NCBI RefSeq assembly: GCF_000497045.1
Contig: NW_015961970.1
Coordinates: 496,802-560,801, forward strand
Direction: 5' to 3'
DNA from: Kalmanozyma brasiliensis GHG001
Lineage: Eukaryota; Basidiomycota; Ustilaginomycetes; Ustilaginales
DNA: 64,000 nucleotides
Shown: positions 29,713-40,600 of the stretch, piece after piece
Position numbering within the stretch: position 1 is the stretch's first letter
Layout of the letters: each line of letters begins with the position of its first letter
The notes under the pieces: generated by a model
What the model was told of the DNA's origin: nothing
The model's database searches: none
What the model saw: only the letters and a program-made list of their open reading frames with translations
Position numbers and translations under genes: made by a program

Positions 29713-30402
29713 TAGATCGCTTCTTATAGGCTTTGTGAAGCCGTTCTCGTTCTCTAACGTTGGCTTATTTGTTGCTCTTCGTCTCTTTGCCTCTGTATCG
29801 CAGTAGTACTCTCGCATTTCATCTCGTCTAATCACAATTGCATAGCTAAGTCGTCATGGTCGGCAGAAGCGAAAGGAGCAAGGCTGAGTCGGTGATGGTG
29901 AGGAAAGAAGGCTCTAGGCGCGTCCGAAGGTGAAGATGCAGGCAGCACAACGCGACTTGGCGAGTTTTTTTTCATAAGAAGCTTTGCTGAACCCTTTTTG
30001 ACGCTCGACGTGGAGGCATTCACTTTCTTGCGGGTCACCCGAACATTCCTACGCCCTTCCTCGTCTCATTCGACACTATCTTCTCGCCGAACGCTGGTAG
30101 TGACGACGCCCGGAGCTACCGACGACCAGTCAGACTAGGCTGACGAGTCCGATCCGCTAGAGCCGACTTACTAAGCGCGGAAGCGAAGGTCTCGGTCTAC
30201 TCCCTTGGCGCACTTCCATCGTCACATTCCCACGCCATCGTATGACCATCCGATCCGTCACCGAGTAGCGGGGCAGCGACGGCCACGCCGACGCTTACGA
30301 TGATACCGCAGATCAGCTCGAGACAAGCCTGAAGTCTTTGTCGGCACGCATCCAGCCTAGTCAGCTCGACACTTGAATCTATCGATCCCACGGTCAGCCA
30401 AC
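29713..30402. other. Intergenic region, methyltransferase to MYST gene
   Basis: 690 bases without a supported gene; presumably 3'UTR plus the promoter of the MYST gene. No element was recognised. Confidence 0.4.
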
Positions 30403-32631
30403 ATGCCGTCCGCAACGCTACCCACGCCTGACCAGCGAGCAGCGCAGTCGGCGCTTCTGCCCGTCGGGGCCGTGTGCGAAGTCATCGACAGCAAGACCGG
30501 CGAGACATATGCAGCCACCGTGCTCTCACGTCGAACCGGCAGCTCCTCCACCCCACCAGCTGGTCGAGCCGAGACCGACAACGTCCAATACTACATCCAC
30601 CGACATGACCAAGACAAGCGCATGGATGGCTGGGTCGACCATACTCATCTTCGACCTATTTCTACACCCTTAAACACAGACGTAAAGCTGAACACAGCTT
30701 TGCATTCGATCAAGGACCTCAACGGATCAGGTCCGTCCATCAACACACCTCCGCATCTGATCGAGAAGGGCAAGAGGAAAGCGGACGATCTCACCCATGA
30801 TGGAAGCGACGGCAGCCGCACCCCCTCGGGCAGCAGACAGGCTTCTCCCGCCCTACACGATCGAGCCGCAGGCCGCGGAGCAAGGCACAAGACCCGCGCA
30901 TCGTCTCCATCGGATACTCCGGCAATGAGGAACATCGACCGTGTTCTGTACGGCAACTACGACATCAAAACTTGGTACTACAGCCCTTTCCCGCTCGATC
31001 AGGACGAGGAGGGAGCCGAGGGTTCAGCTGCTCATTCAACGTCCTCGCATGCGGCTGCAAGCCTCGCCAGTAGCAAGCGCAATCAATCGCCTGCAACGAA
31101 GCGCTTGCCTCGCAGGGACAGCGCAGGTAGCCTTGGTGGGGCGTTGTCTACGTCGGTTCGGGATGCACCCGCGATCAAGTCACTCGCAGCGAACGCGGCA
31201 TCGGAAGCGGTCTCAACGTCCGGAAGGCATTCTCCCGCATCGGCTTCGCCCAGCGTTGTCCGAGGAAGAAAAGAGCTGGTGCCCACCAAGATGCTCTGGA
31301 TCTGTGATGGATGCTTCAAGTACATGAAGACCTATAATGGCTTTGCAGCTCATCGAAAGTTCTGCCGCAACACTCATCCTCCTGGTCGCAAGGTCTACCA
31401 GCGCGGCGCTCACATCATTTGGGAAGTCGACGGTGCCGCCGAGAAGCTCTACTGCCAGAACCTGTCGCTCTTCGGCAAGCTCTTCATCGATCACAAGACC
31501 ATCTATTTTGATGTGGAACCCTTCATGTTCTACGTGCTCACCGACGCCGCTAATGCCTCGTTCGATCATCCGCTTGGATTCTTCTCGAAGGAGAAGGTCT
31601 CCTACGATGACTACAATCTCGCCTGCATCGTCACTTTCCCACCTTTCCAGCGCAAGAGCTTCGGTACGCTGATGATCGAATTCTCCTATTACCTCTCGGC
31701 AGCACAGGGGATGCTCGGAACCCCAGAAAGACCCCTGTCGGATCTAGGCTTCAAGGGCTACTTGTCATTCTGGACAGCGGTGCTGCTCCGAGCTCTGCAT
31801 TGCTGCTTCGATGGCCCGCTGCGACGAGTCAATGGTACCAGCACGACGAGACAGCGTGGACCTTCGTCGCCTGTCAAGCCGGCCATCGATGCAAGCGTGC
31901 AAGACAGCAAGGTCAACGCAGAGGACGCACTTCGACGGTGGCACATGCTCTCGCAACGCTGCAAGCTGCTCGGTGTGTCCTTGGAGTCCATCTCGCATCA
32001 GGCCGGATTCGTAGAGTTGCAGCAATTAGCGGCCGAGGCCGATACTTCGGATGCGATCACGAATCCAGGCCCATCTGCAGGATCGCACAGGCGAAAGCTG
32101 CGGCTCAAAGGGTGGGCCGGAAGCGTACCAAATCGATCGCCTCGTCAGCGCGGCGGGCAGAACGGCGTCTCCGAGAGCGCAGCCGAAGGGGAAGGAGCGA
32201 CGAGGCGCTCTTCGAGATCAGCAGCCAACGGATCCGCTGCGTCCGCGGCCGGGCAAGATGCGCCCGTTCATCCAGCTTTGGATCTCCAAAAGTTGCAAGA
32301 GGAGGAGGACGCGACGTGCACGATCGCTGTAACGGTCGATTCGCTGTCGCGACTCACACATCTGCGCGCCGACGATATCGTCCTGGCACTGTCCGAGGCA
32401 GGCCTGCTCGACGCGCCCGACATGCCCTTCTTGCATGCTACGGATGACGCTGTCCAGCTAAACGGCGCGAGCAATCTCAACGGCAGTTCCGAAGCCAAGC
32501 CGGCGAACGGAGAGGCGGCATCGAACAATCAGAGCCTGGCACTGCTGCTCACCCGCGACGCAATCCGTGAAGTCATCGCCAGGTTCAACGTCCGTCCTGC
32601 TGTCCTCGACGAGTCGTACGCGCTTATCTGA
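30403..32631 (+). CDS. MYST-family histone acetyltransferase with chromobarrel domain
   Basis: Probable nuclear lysine acetyltransferase. The first ATG is 30403 (MPSATLPTPD), giving 742 aa. An N-terminal tudor-knot/chromobarrel (about 18-95; VGAVCEVIDS, DGWVDHTHLRPI) resembles Esa1/KAT5 and MOF/KAT8. A Ser/Pro-rich spacer leads to YGNYDIKTWYYSPFP, the C2HC zinc finger (ICDGCFKYM...HRKFC), YCQNLSLFGKLFIDHKT, active-site Cys408, Glu442 (TPERPLSDLG) and a long variable C-terminal part with Ser/Asn-rich inserts. The acetyl-CoA loop reads QRKSFGTL, where the family has QRxGYG. Ser419 thus replaces the first glycine. It converges with the TPR-protein gene 93 bases away. Confidence 0.9.
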   Translation: MPSATLPTPDQRAAQSALLPVGAVCEVIDSKTGETYAATVLSRRTGSSSTPPAGRAETDNVQYYIHRHDQDKRMDGWVDHTHLRPISTPLNTDVKLNTALHSIKDLNGSGPSINTPPHLIEKGKRKADDLTHDGSDGSRTPSGSRQASPALHDRAAGRGARHKTRASSPSDTPAMRNIDRVLYGNYDIKTWYYSPFPLDQDEEGAEGSAAHSTSSHAAASLASSKRNQSPATKRLPRRDSAGSLGGALSTSVRDAPAIKSLAANAASEAVSTSGRHSPASASPSVVRGRKELVPTKMLWICDGCFKYMKTYNGFAAHRKFCRNTHPPGRKVYQRGAHIIWEVDGAAEKLYCQNLSLFGKLFIDHKTIYFDVEPFMFYVLTDAANASFDHPLGFFSKEKVSYDDYNLACIVTFPPFQRKSFGTLMIEFSYYLSAAQGMLGTPERPLSDLGFKGYLSFWTAVLLRALHCCFDGPLRRVNGTSTTRQRGPSSPVKPAIDASVQDSKVNAEDALRRWHMLSQRCKLLGVSLESISHQAGFVELQQLAAEADTSDAITNPGPSAGSHRRKLRLKGWAGSVPNRSPRQRGGQNGVSESAAEGEGATRRSSRSAANGSAASAAGQDAPVHPALDLQKLQEEEDATCTIAVTVDSLSRLTHLRADDIVLALSEAGLLDAPDMPFLHATDDAVQLNGASNLNGSSEAKPANGEAASNNQSLALLLTRDAIREVIARFNVRPAVLDESYALI

Positions 32632-32724
32632 TGTCGAACACACACATGCATATCACACCTTACCGCATACAAACGGGTCACACTTTTCTGCTGCAAATAC
32701 TTGCATTGCCCGTGCTGCGTGTCT

Positions 32725-34388
32725 TCACTTGTTGGCTCCTCGCCTTTCCAACCGAGCCAGGCTTTCGGCAGCCTTGGTCTTTGCAATAGCGAACGTAGGG
32801 CCGCCGATCTTGTCTGCCAGCGCGTAGGCCTTCTGGAAATAGAGTCTTGCTTGGCATTTGTCGCCGGCCATCTGATGGTGTCGATTGAGTTCGAAGGTCG
32901 AAGTTCGAGGTCAGCACTAGTTCCAACCCAAAATGAGGTGATTGTGGTACTTACGTCGCTCAACACGCCCAAATTGTACAGAAGTGTCAGCTTGACGCCC
33001 AGACATTCCAGTCTCACCTCCTGCGTCCTCTCATCCGACGACTGGACCAACTCCGTCCCCTTCTTCGCTTCCACCTTCTCAAAGCCGGCCATCTGCACCG
33101 TGCGATCGGTGATATCGAGACCCTTGCTCGCCCATTTTGTCGCATCCTTGACGTTGCTCCCCGCCAGCAGCTGGGAGAGGTTGTTCATCACCAGTCCGGC
33201 TTTACACCTCTCACTCGCCGTCGGGGAGGCGGACGTCGAGGGCGGTAGGAGGATCGAAAGCGTTTGCAGGTACAGTGGCACAGCGTATTCAGGGAGACCT
33301 TTGGCGGCGTAGAAGGTGCCGAGGGATTCGATGGATGCGAGGAGATCAAGCTTTGTCACCCAGGCGGGAAGGTCGAGGTCGGCCAACGAGATCGATGTTG
33401 GTGGGGTGATGGGGTTGAGTTTCGCCTTCGGTGCCGATGCTGAAGCGTCGGAAGATGGAGCGTCGGCGGGAGTGGCGGCGGCGGCGAGGGCAGAGGCGTG
33501 GACATCAGCGGGCAGCACGAGACGGAAGAGCTCCTCGACGCTCCACACCAGCCATCGTTCGGCGGGATCTTGCGACTCTGCCGTTCCCGTCAGGGCGAAT
33601 TTGAACTTCTCCCCACCCTCATCGCCGACAGATGCCAGCTTGGCCTTCTCCAATAGCGCAACGCGGACCTCGGGCAATTGACCCAGCTGACCCAGCTTCT
33701 GCGCAATCTGCACCGCACGCATTCGATCCCTCTGGCCCCGCTTCCACTCACCCTTCTCCGCAATCACACCCTCATATTTCCCCCGCTCCATGATCTCATC
33801 CCACACATCCTCGAGCACCGCATAGCTCTCCTCCACCCTCCCTTCTCCCTCCAGCAGTGCAGCGAGTGCGATTGCGATACCAGAGATCTTGAGCATCGCC
33901 TCGCCCTTCTCCCCCGGGTCAGCACCCTTAGGCGTGGGCGTAGCCTCATTCAGCTCACCCTTGATCCCGCGTGCCGTAGCGAGAGCTTTCCGGAAGTACG
34001 ACTCGGCCCTACGCACGTCTCCTCGGTTCCGCGCCTTGAGGGCTGCACGCAGGTCATCCCGGATCGACACGGGCCAGGCGGAGAAGGACGTGTAGTACTC
34101 GTACAGGCCGTAGCCGGTGACGGCGACCGCGAGGGCGATCAGCGAGGTGAAGAGTGTTCCGACACGGACAGCGTTGGGACCAGAGGTGGGGCGCGGCTTG
34201 AAGCCTGGGGTGGTGACGTTGCCGACGCTGGTGCTTTTTGTGGGTGTGCTATTGCGGGTGAGAGGAGTGGTTGAGAGCTGCCGAGAAGCCGGAACGAGCG
34301 CTCGTGCGCGAAGAGGGTGCTGCGCGAGGAGCGTTGGCCGAGCCAGCGCTCGCCGCGCGGTAGGTGTAGTGGCTCTGAGTGAGGCCAT
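32725..34388 (-). CDS. Mitochondrial inner-membrane TPR protein (Mgr3/TTC19-like)
   Basis: Two exons: 34388-32955, then 32871-32725, with an 83-base intron (donor GTAAGT at 32954, acceptor CAG ending at 32872). The join gives 526 aa and reads LSD|MAGDKCQARLYFQKAY, completing a last TPR helix pair; the unspliced frame runs into noise. The N-terminus is a presequence rich in Arg/Ser/Thr (MASLRATTPTARRALARP, likely cut near RQLSTT). One membrane segment lies at about 77-97, followed by TPR-like repeats (ALKARNRGDVRRAESYFRKAL, AALLEGEGRVEESYAVLEDV). Architecture matches Mgr3, an adaptor of the i-AAA protease, but homology to Mgr3 itself is inference. Confidence 0.85.
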
Positions 34389-34705
34389 CTCGGGCGTCGT
34401 CTGATGTCGATCGTTTGAAGATGATGGTAGCGAGGGTTGTGTCGAAGAGGCTAAGAAGGATGAAGCCGCTGACATGAAGCACTGAGCGCTTCTTCTCGAT
34501 TTCTCCACTTTGCGGCAAAATCGACCGATTTGAGAACCCAGAGATCGCCGATGAGGGTCGGACATGCCCGAAAACATCAGAATCTTCTCAACGTGGGCCG
34601 AGCTTCCGAGCCTTATCCTGTTCCCCACAGGCGTACGGGGCCCAGCGTCAACCTTCCAACATCACCATCACCATCACCATCTCGCATACAAGCAGCATCG
34701 TGAAT
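34389..34705. promoter_or_regulatory. Divergent promoter, TPR protein / aldolase
   Basis: 317 bases between divergent starts. A short CACCAT microsatellite (about 34658-34680) lies just upstream of the aldolase ATG, in its 5'UTR. Confidence 0.45.
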
Positions 34706-35539
34706 ATGTCCGCCGTCACACAGGAATCGCTCGCCTCGGCGATCCAGTCGCTCCTCTCGTCCCTGCCCAGCTCGCTCGATGCGCTGCCTCCCATCTCGCC
34801 CGCCCCGGCGCTCCCCACCACGAGCGCCGAAGTCGCCGCGCTGATCGACCACACGCTCCTGGCACCCAACGCGACGCTCGATCAGATCTCCGCCGTGTGC
34901 GATGAAGCCAAGCAGTACAAGACCGCCACCGTCTGTGTCAACTCGTCCATGATCCCGTACGTTGCCAAGCACCTCGCTGGCACATCTGTCAAGCCAATCT
35001 CGGTGATCGGCTTCCCCTTTGGCTCGGCCAACACGCCGTCCAAGGTGCTCGAAGCCCGCATTGCCTGCGAGCAGGGAGCACGCGAGATCGATATGGTCAA
35101 CAACATCGGCCTCCTCCGCTCGGGACACTATCTCGAGGTCCACAACGACATCGCCGAGGTTGCGACCGAATGCAAGAAGCACGGCGCCAAGCTCAAAGTC
35201 ATCCTGGAAACCGCGATGCTGACGAAAGAAGAGATTGTCGCAGCGAGCTACCTGGCCTGTTTGGCGGGAGGAGACTTTGTCAAGACCAGCACGGGCTACG
35301 GCGGCCCCGGCGCAAAGGAGGAGGATGTTCGACTGATGTACGAGGTAGCCACACGGGAAGGACTGGGATGGAAGGGGACGGAGAAGGAGGTCAAGGCAAG
35401 CGGTGGAGTGAGGTCGCTCGAGACTGTGCAGAAGATGGTCAAGGCGGGAGCGACCAGGGTCGGCGCCAGTGGGACTAGGGCTATTGTCGAGCAGATGAGC
35501 GGCGCAGCGGCGCCGGCGGAGGGCGGATCGAACTACTAG
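34706..35539 (+). CDS. DERA: Deoxyribose-phosphate aldolase
   Basis: Cleaves 2-deoxyribose-5-phosphate to glyceraldehyde-3-phosphate and acetaldehyde in deoxynucleoside catabolism. The first ATG is 34706 (MSAVTQESL), giving 277 aa. Conserved parts are LIDHTLLAPNAT, TVCVNSSMIP, VIGFPFGSA, EIDMVNNIG, KVILETAMLT and the Schiff-base lysine motif FVKTSTGYG, followed by VKASGGVRS and RVGASG. All catalytic positions appear intact. The first roughly 45 residues (Ser/Pro/Leu-rich) extend beyond bacterial DeoC. The 3' end is only 41 bases from the convergent AONS gene. Confidence 0.95.
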   Translation: MSAVTQESLASAIQSLLSSLPSSLDALPPISPAPALPTTSAEVAALIDHTLLAPNATLDQISAVCDEAKQYKTATVCVNSSMIPYVAKHLAGTSVKPISVIGFPFGSANTPSKVLEARIACEQGAREIDMVNNIGLLRSGHYLEVHNDIAEVATECKKHGAKLKVILETAMLTKEEIVAASYLACLAGGDFVKTSTGYGGPGAKEEDVRLMYEVATREGLGWKGTEKEVKASGGVRSLETVQKMVKAGATRVGASGTRAIVEQMSGAAAPAEGGSNY

Positions 35540-35580
35540 AGTCCGTCAGTGTCAAGGTGATCGTTTAGATTGAAGCGTGT

Positions 35581-37008
35581 CTACAGCTTGGATGCGAGTG
35601 TCAATGTGTGTCGCCCGGATCCTGCGGTTCTGATTCCAGCATGATGCTTGTCGCCTTCCGAAACCCACTGTCTAACGCTCTCGATGAGCCGATCGATGTC
35701 CTCCGTCGTGTTGTCCGCATGAACGCAGACGCGCACCCGGTCTTCCCCCTTGGGTACTGTCGGATAGCAGATGGGGCGTGCCAGCAGGCCGCTCGCCCTG
35801 AGGTGGGCGGCGAGATCTCTAGCTTCTGCCGTCAGCAATGGAATGATCGGCGAGGGCTGCTGCATGGACCATGCTACGAAGTCGTCCTCCCCTTTCCCTG
35901 CATTTCGAGGTTGTTGGGACGGCTTGAGATGCGGTGGCAGTGCAACACTTCTCCTCGCCCCACTTCTTCGCGATCGGATGACGGCTTCGATACCATCTAC
36001 CAGTCTTCTCGAGTTGCTGAAGGTCTTCCTTGCCGCCAGCTCGGCAGTGCCGTCCTGGATCGAGTTGAACGAGGCCAAGATCGACGCGAGCTGTGGGTAT
36101 CCGAGTGCCGTACTGAAGATGAGCGGTCGAGCGTAGTTGATGAGGTAGTGACGCGCCACCTTGCTGCAGAGCACAATGGCTCCCGAAGCGCCCCATGCCT
36201 TGCCGAAAGTCATCAATCGTGCTGCGATTCTGGGATCATCCTGCAGTCCCAGAGCGTTGACGAGACCCCGACCGCGCGAGCCATACAGCGCAGTCGAATG
36301 CGCTTCGTCGACGACAGCACAGATGCGCGCATCCTCGACGTACTCCGACATGGTATCCAGCAGCGCGCGCAGAGGGCACACGTCACCGTCCATGGAATAG
36401 ACACTCTCTACGGCCAGCCAAACATTCCTTCCGCTCCCTGTGCTGCTCGAGCCAGCGCTCAGCGTTCCATCGTTCCTCAGACCGTTCAAGATCTCCCGGA
36501 GGTGATCCACTGAGTTGTGCCGGAATGCGATCCGAAGGTGACCTGGAACCCGCGATCGCCGCAGCCCATCATGCACCGAAGCGTGGACAAGCTCGTCGTA
36601 GATAACCACGTCCTTGGGTTGAGGTAGCGTGCTCAGCAGTGAGACATTGGCCTCGTATCCCGAATTGAAAAGCAGACCTGCACTGGACGAGGCAAAGTGC
36701 GCTGTGAGATCGCGCTCGATCGATTCGTGGATGGAGGAGTTGCCGTCGAGCAGGCGCGATCCCGCGCTGCCGAGTTGGGACGAAAGGGCCGTGTTAGAGG
36801 TGACGATGGAGACAAAGTCAGAGCGAACGCGAGAGGAGGTTGCGAGGCTGAGGTAGTCGTTGCTCGAAAAGTCGACAAGCGGTGGTTGGCTGGAAGTGGA
36901 AGCGATGGAAGAGGAGGAGGAGGGGACGGTGGGGTAGACGGTGAGCTGCCGAAATGTGCCTTTTGCCGCTCGTCGGTCGAGCGCTGATTGGAGCTCGTCG
37001 TCGAGCAT
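35581..37008 (-). CDS. bioF: 8-amino-7-oxononanoate synthase-like PLP enzyme, peroxisomal
   Basis: Alpha-oxoamine synthase of fold-type I, best fitting AONS (KAPA synthase), which condenses pimeloyl-CoA and alanine in biotin synthesis. The 475-aa protein shows DFSSNDYLSLA, GSAGSRLLDGNSSIHE, FNSGYEANVS, VVDEAHSTALYG and the PLP lysine Lys270 in TFGKAWGASG. It lacks the mitochondrial presequence of 5-aminolevulinate synthase. It ends in Ser-Lys-Leu, a canonical PTS1 peroxisomal signal; fungal AONS enzymes are known to be peroxisomal. An insertion around 340-360 (Arg/Ser-rich) is unusual. Another alpha-oxoamine synthase role cannot be fully excluded. Confidence 0.87.
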   Translation of the reverse strand: MLDDELQSALDRRAAKGTFRQLTVYPTVPSSSSSIASTSSQPPLVDFSSNDYLSLATSSRVRSDFVSIVTSNTALSSQLGSAGSRLLDGNSSIHESIERDLTAHFASSSAGLLFNSGYEANVSLLSTLPQPKDVVIYDELVHASVHDGLRRSRVPGHLRIAFRHNSVDHLREILNGLRNDGTLSAGSSSTGSGRNVWLAVESVYSMDGDVCPLRALLDTMSEYVEDARICAVVDEAHSTALYGSRGRGLVNALGLQDDPRIAARLMTFGKAWGASGAIVLCSKVARHYLINYARPLIFSTALGYPQLASILASFNSIQDGTAELAARKTFSNSRRLVDGIEAVIRSRRSGARRSVALPPHLKPSQQPRNAGKGEDDFVAWSMQQPSPIIPLLTAEARDLAAHLRASGLLARPICYPTVPKGEDRVRVCVHADNTTEDIDRLIESVRQWVSEGDKHHAGIRTAGSGRHTLTLASKL

Positions 37009-37685
37009 CGTGTAGTACTGTGCTGATTCTATCGAGGAATGATGCGTCTATGGTGTAAGCAGAAGGAGGTCTCGCTGCGTTGGTGATGATGATGATCAGA
37101 TATGGACCCCTGATTGTTGGGCTGCCTAGATTTGGGAAGAAAGGAAGAAGCCGGGGATTTGGCCGGCTGAGCAATTTTTCAAGATGTTGGATCTTTGTGG
37201 CACACAAAATGTTGAAATTGCTAGCACGTTGTCATGGCTCAGTCAGGAACTGACGGTGTGCTGCTGCTGCACTCAACCCTTTTTACTCCACCTTGGAGGC
37301 GGCTGGCTCGAGAGCACAGCATTCGGCCAAAACGAGTGAGTTGTGCGTCTGTGCTGTGCTGTGCCGTTCTCCTCAGTCACCGTCGGACCCTGAACGACTG
37401 GTATCGTAGCGCGTCACCGACAGATGATGGCTCTCACTCCAAGTCTTGGCTCTTGACACTCTCGAGATTGTGCTCATCAATCTTCTGCTACCATAACAAA
37501 AGCTCGCCCAGAATCTTTCAAGGCCTTCGCGGGACAGAAAAGCCGACCGCGAATCGCCCTGCTCGCACGGATCCTCGCTTCTGGTTGCAGACGCGGCGGC
37601 CTTCCCTCCTCGATTGGTGGGCTCGAGACGAGACATCCGGAACGAGCCTTCTACGCTCAGTCGTCACTCAACGCATCGATCCATC
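37009..37685. promoter_or_regulatory. Divergent promoter, AONS / PX-domain protein
   Basis: 677 bases between divergent starts; no gene and no clear TATA. A GATGATGATGATCA run lies near the AONS start. Confidence 0.4.
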
Positions 37686-40600
37686 ATGAGCGCGACGACG
37701 GGCTACGACGCCGCCTTCGCTTCGGCGGGCACATCACTTGCCCCGGCGCCTCTCGACGATGGCGATGCCATCATCTCCGGCAAAGCTGCACGCGCAAGCA
37801 TACCTGGCCTCGAGAATGCATCTCACCCATCAGCACTCACGCCGCTGCGAGCTCACTACCTCAAAAAGACGCTCATCCGTTTGCAGATGGAAAGGGAAGT
37901 CGCTCAGCTCAGCACCAAGGACGCCCTCTCCACCTTTGGCCCCCCCTTCCGCGCCTCACCAGAAGCTCGAAGAACCGATCTGCCGCTACTCCGCTTCATG
38001 TTTCAGCATTTCGTCCTCACTTTTCCCTTCCTGCGATCAGCGCCCTCCAACTTCTTCGCAGACAAGGTGCAGGTCTTCTTTGACAAGTTTCTCGAACGCA
38101 ACATCAGCGGTACCGACGATCGAGACGAATCTACGAAGCGACGCAGACTCACCAACAAGCTCGAAAAGTACTTTGTGCTCCTCATGGGCTCGGCCATCAA
38201 GGTCAAAGGCATCGGCGAAGATGTCGTTCGCATATCCGAGAGAGACCGCACAAAGATGGATGCCGTCGAATCGCGTCGCAAGGCTGCTTTGGGCAGAGCC
38301 GCGGGTTCTCGCAGAGATAGCGAAGACGACGCAGCTGGCTCGTCTGGCTTCGACATCAATGTCGTCTCAGTCCGCAACGTGGTGACGAAGGGAAGGATCC
38401 GCAGCCGTGCTCACGAAGAGTTTATCATCCGCACACGGAGAGGCTATGGCCAGCCCGACATCTACGTCTCGCGCCGATACGGCGACTTTGCCAAACTTGC
38501 AGAGACGCTCCGGGTGGAATACCCGGACGAGGGAATCCGACCGCCACCAGCCAAGGACCGCAGCAACACAGACGTAGCCGATCCATATCGCAAAACACCC
38601 GCAGATGCAGCAGCGACGCACTCAAACGATGGCCACGCAGATCCACGGGGCTCAACAGAGTCTACCGGTTCGCAGTCGCGCATCGCCATGCCAACCGGTC
38701 CGCTCGCCAGAGAAAAGAATCGTCTCACACTGCGAGCCTATCTGCGCTCGCTTCTTGCCAGTCCATCCGTAGCCGAAAGCGCGGTCCTCATGGACTTCCT
38801 CACAGCCGAACCCACCCGGCTCACCCCTGCCGAGGAGGAAGACGCAGCCATCCGAGAAGGCCTCGACCACGTTCGTGAAGAAGAGCACAAGCGTTTCTCA
38901 GACGAAGCCGCTAGACGTGCGCAAGAGCTGCAGGCGCACCTCAAAGAATTCAAGCAGGACTTGGTACAGCACGACGGCCTCACCCGCATCTTTGCTACCA
39001 TCAAATCCACACCGCGCATTGAGGATCTTCCCGAAAAGTACAAAGCGCTGGTCAAGTGGTCGCGCATCAGCCTTGCCTCCACCATCTTCCACATCTTTAT
39101 GGGCAGCGACAACTCGTCCGAGACCTTTTCGCAGATGAAACGCATGCACGGCATGATGCCCTACTTCATGCTCCGCGGCATCCTCCGCATATCCAATCCC
39201 ATGCTCATGGTGCGAGGCGTGCTCGACATCTTCCTCGCCCGACCTTTCGGCTCGCAGAGTCTTTTGCAACGCATGTTCTCGAGCAGTCTGCAGGACGAGG
39301 TGCGCGAACTGGACGAAGTGTGTACTGCCATCACGACCAAGGTGGACGATGCAACCATCTGCGAAAAGGTTCGCCAGTTCGTCTATGCGCCCGCCGAGGT
39401 TCAGGCCATGTATCGCAAGGATGCAGAGGAGGAGCGTCTCGATCTGCTTACCTGCATCCTACGCTCGCCCGAAGCACCCGCTCTTGACAGGTCCCAGATC
39501 CACCGTGTCGTCAGGGCAAGTCAAGCCTACGAGGTGTACAAGGAGTACCGAAGAGGCCTCAAGAACCCTGACCTGGAAGACGAAGGTCCTCAGGACGACG
39601 ATGCCTGGCTGTACGAAGATCTGCACGTGCTCGTCAAGATGCTCACTCGCAAACGCGACAAGGAGCAGATGATCTCGCTCATCTTTGAGGGCGTCACCGC
39701 CGAGCTGCTTAAGGACATGGTCACCATCTTCTACTCTCCGCTCGCCCAAGTGTACAAGCTAGCCAACATCGCCGACAGCCTGTCGGATCTGCAAGCGTTC
39801 ATCACCGACCTCATCAAGACGGTCGAGGCCAACGAACAGCTCAGCTACACCGACCCGACACGGACCGTTCAGGTGTTTGTTGACCTGGTCGAGAGGCACG
39901 AGGGGCGCTTCTACAACTTCGTTCACCAGGTGCATTCGAAGGGCTCTGGCTTGTTCGACGGGCTCATGCACTGGATCGAGCTTTTCATCAATTTTGTTCG
40001 TGGCAATGAGCGGTCCGCGGAGGCAGTTTCGCAATCCCTTGGCAGAAACTCTGCTGCTGACCAGGAGGTGGGCAAGCTGGGAGGCATCGGAGAGGTCGAT
40101 CTGGAGATCTGTCTGCCTGCGGGAGGCGATGAGCGCAAGAAGGCGCTCGACGAGATCGACTCGCTGGTACTGTACGCCTATCGACTCAAGTTCCTGCGCG
40201 AGCTCAAATTGCGTCGCAAGCTCGCAGATCGCGAAGTCGCCGGTGTCGCAGGCAAGCTGATCGGCGCCGAGAAGAATCGAAGAACCGACGGTCTGACCGA
40301 GGAGGACGACTCGGCCTTCGTCGGCGCCATGGTCGACAATTTGGGGGTAGGCGACATCTTTACCGGAGAAGTGGCGGACGCCGAAGCGGAAGAGGACGAA
40401 CTGGAGACGTCGGACGAGGACGATTCGGACGATGAGACGCATGCGCTCAGTGCGGCCAAGGATCGCAGGTTCTCGTCGAGCGACAGCGAAGTGTCCGCAG
40501 AGGAGGAAGAAGGAGAAGCGGCGCCGCGATGGAGACCGACACCATCTCGTCAGACCACTCTCACGCCTGGCAACATGGCGCACGCCAACAAGGACCTCCC

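Noticed and set aside
30130..30190. CTGACGAG motif resembling a hammerhead ribozyme core
   Set aside because: The required GAAA partner and flanking helices are not present.
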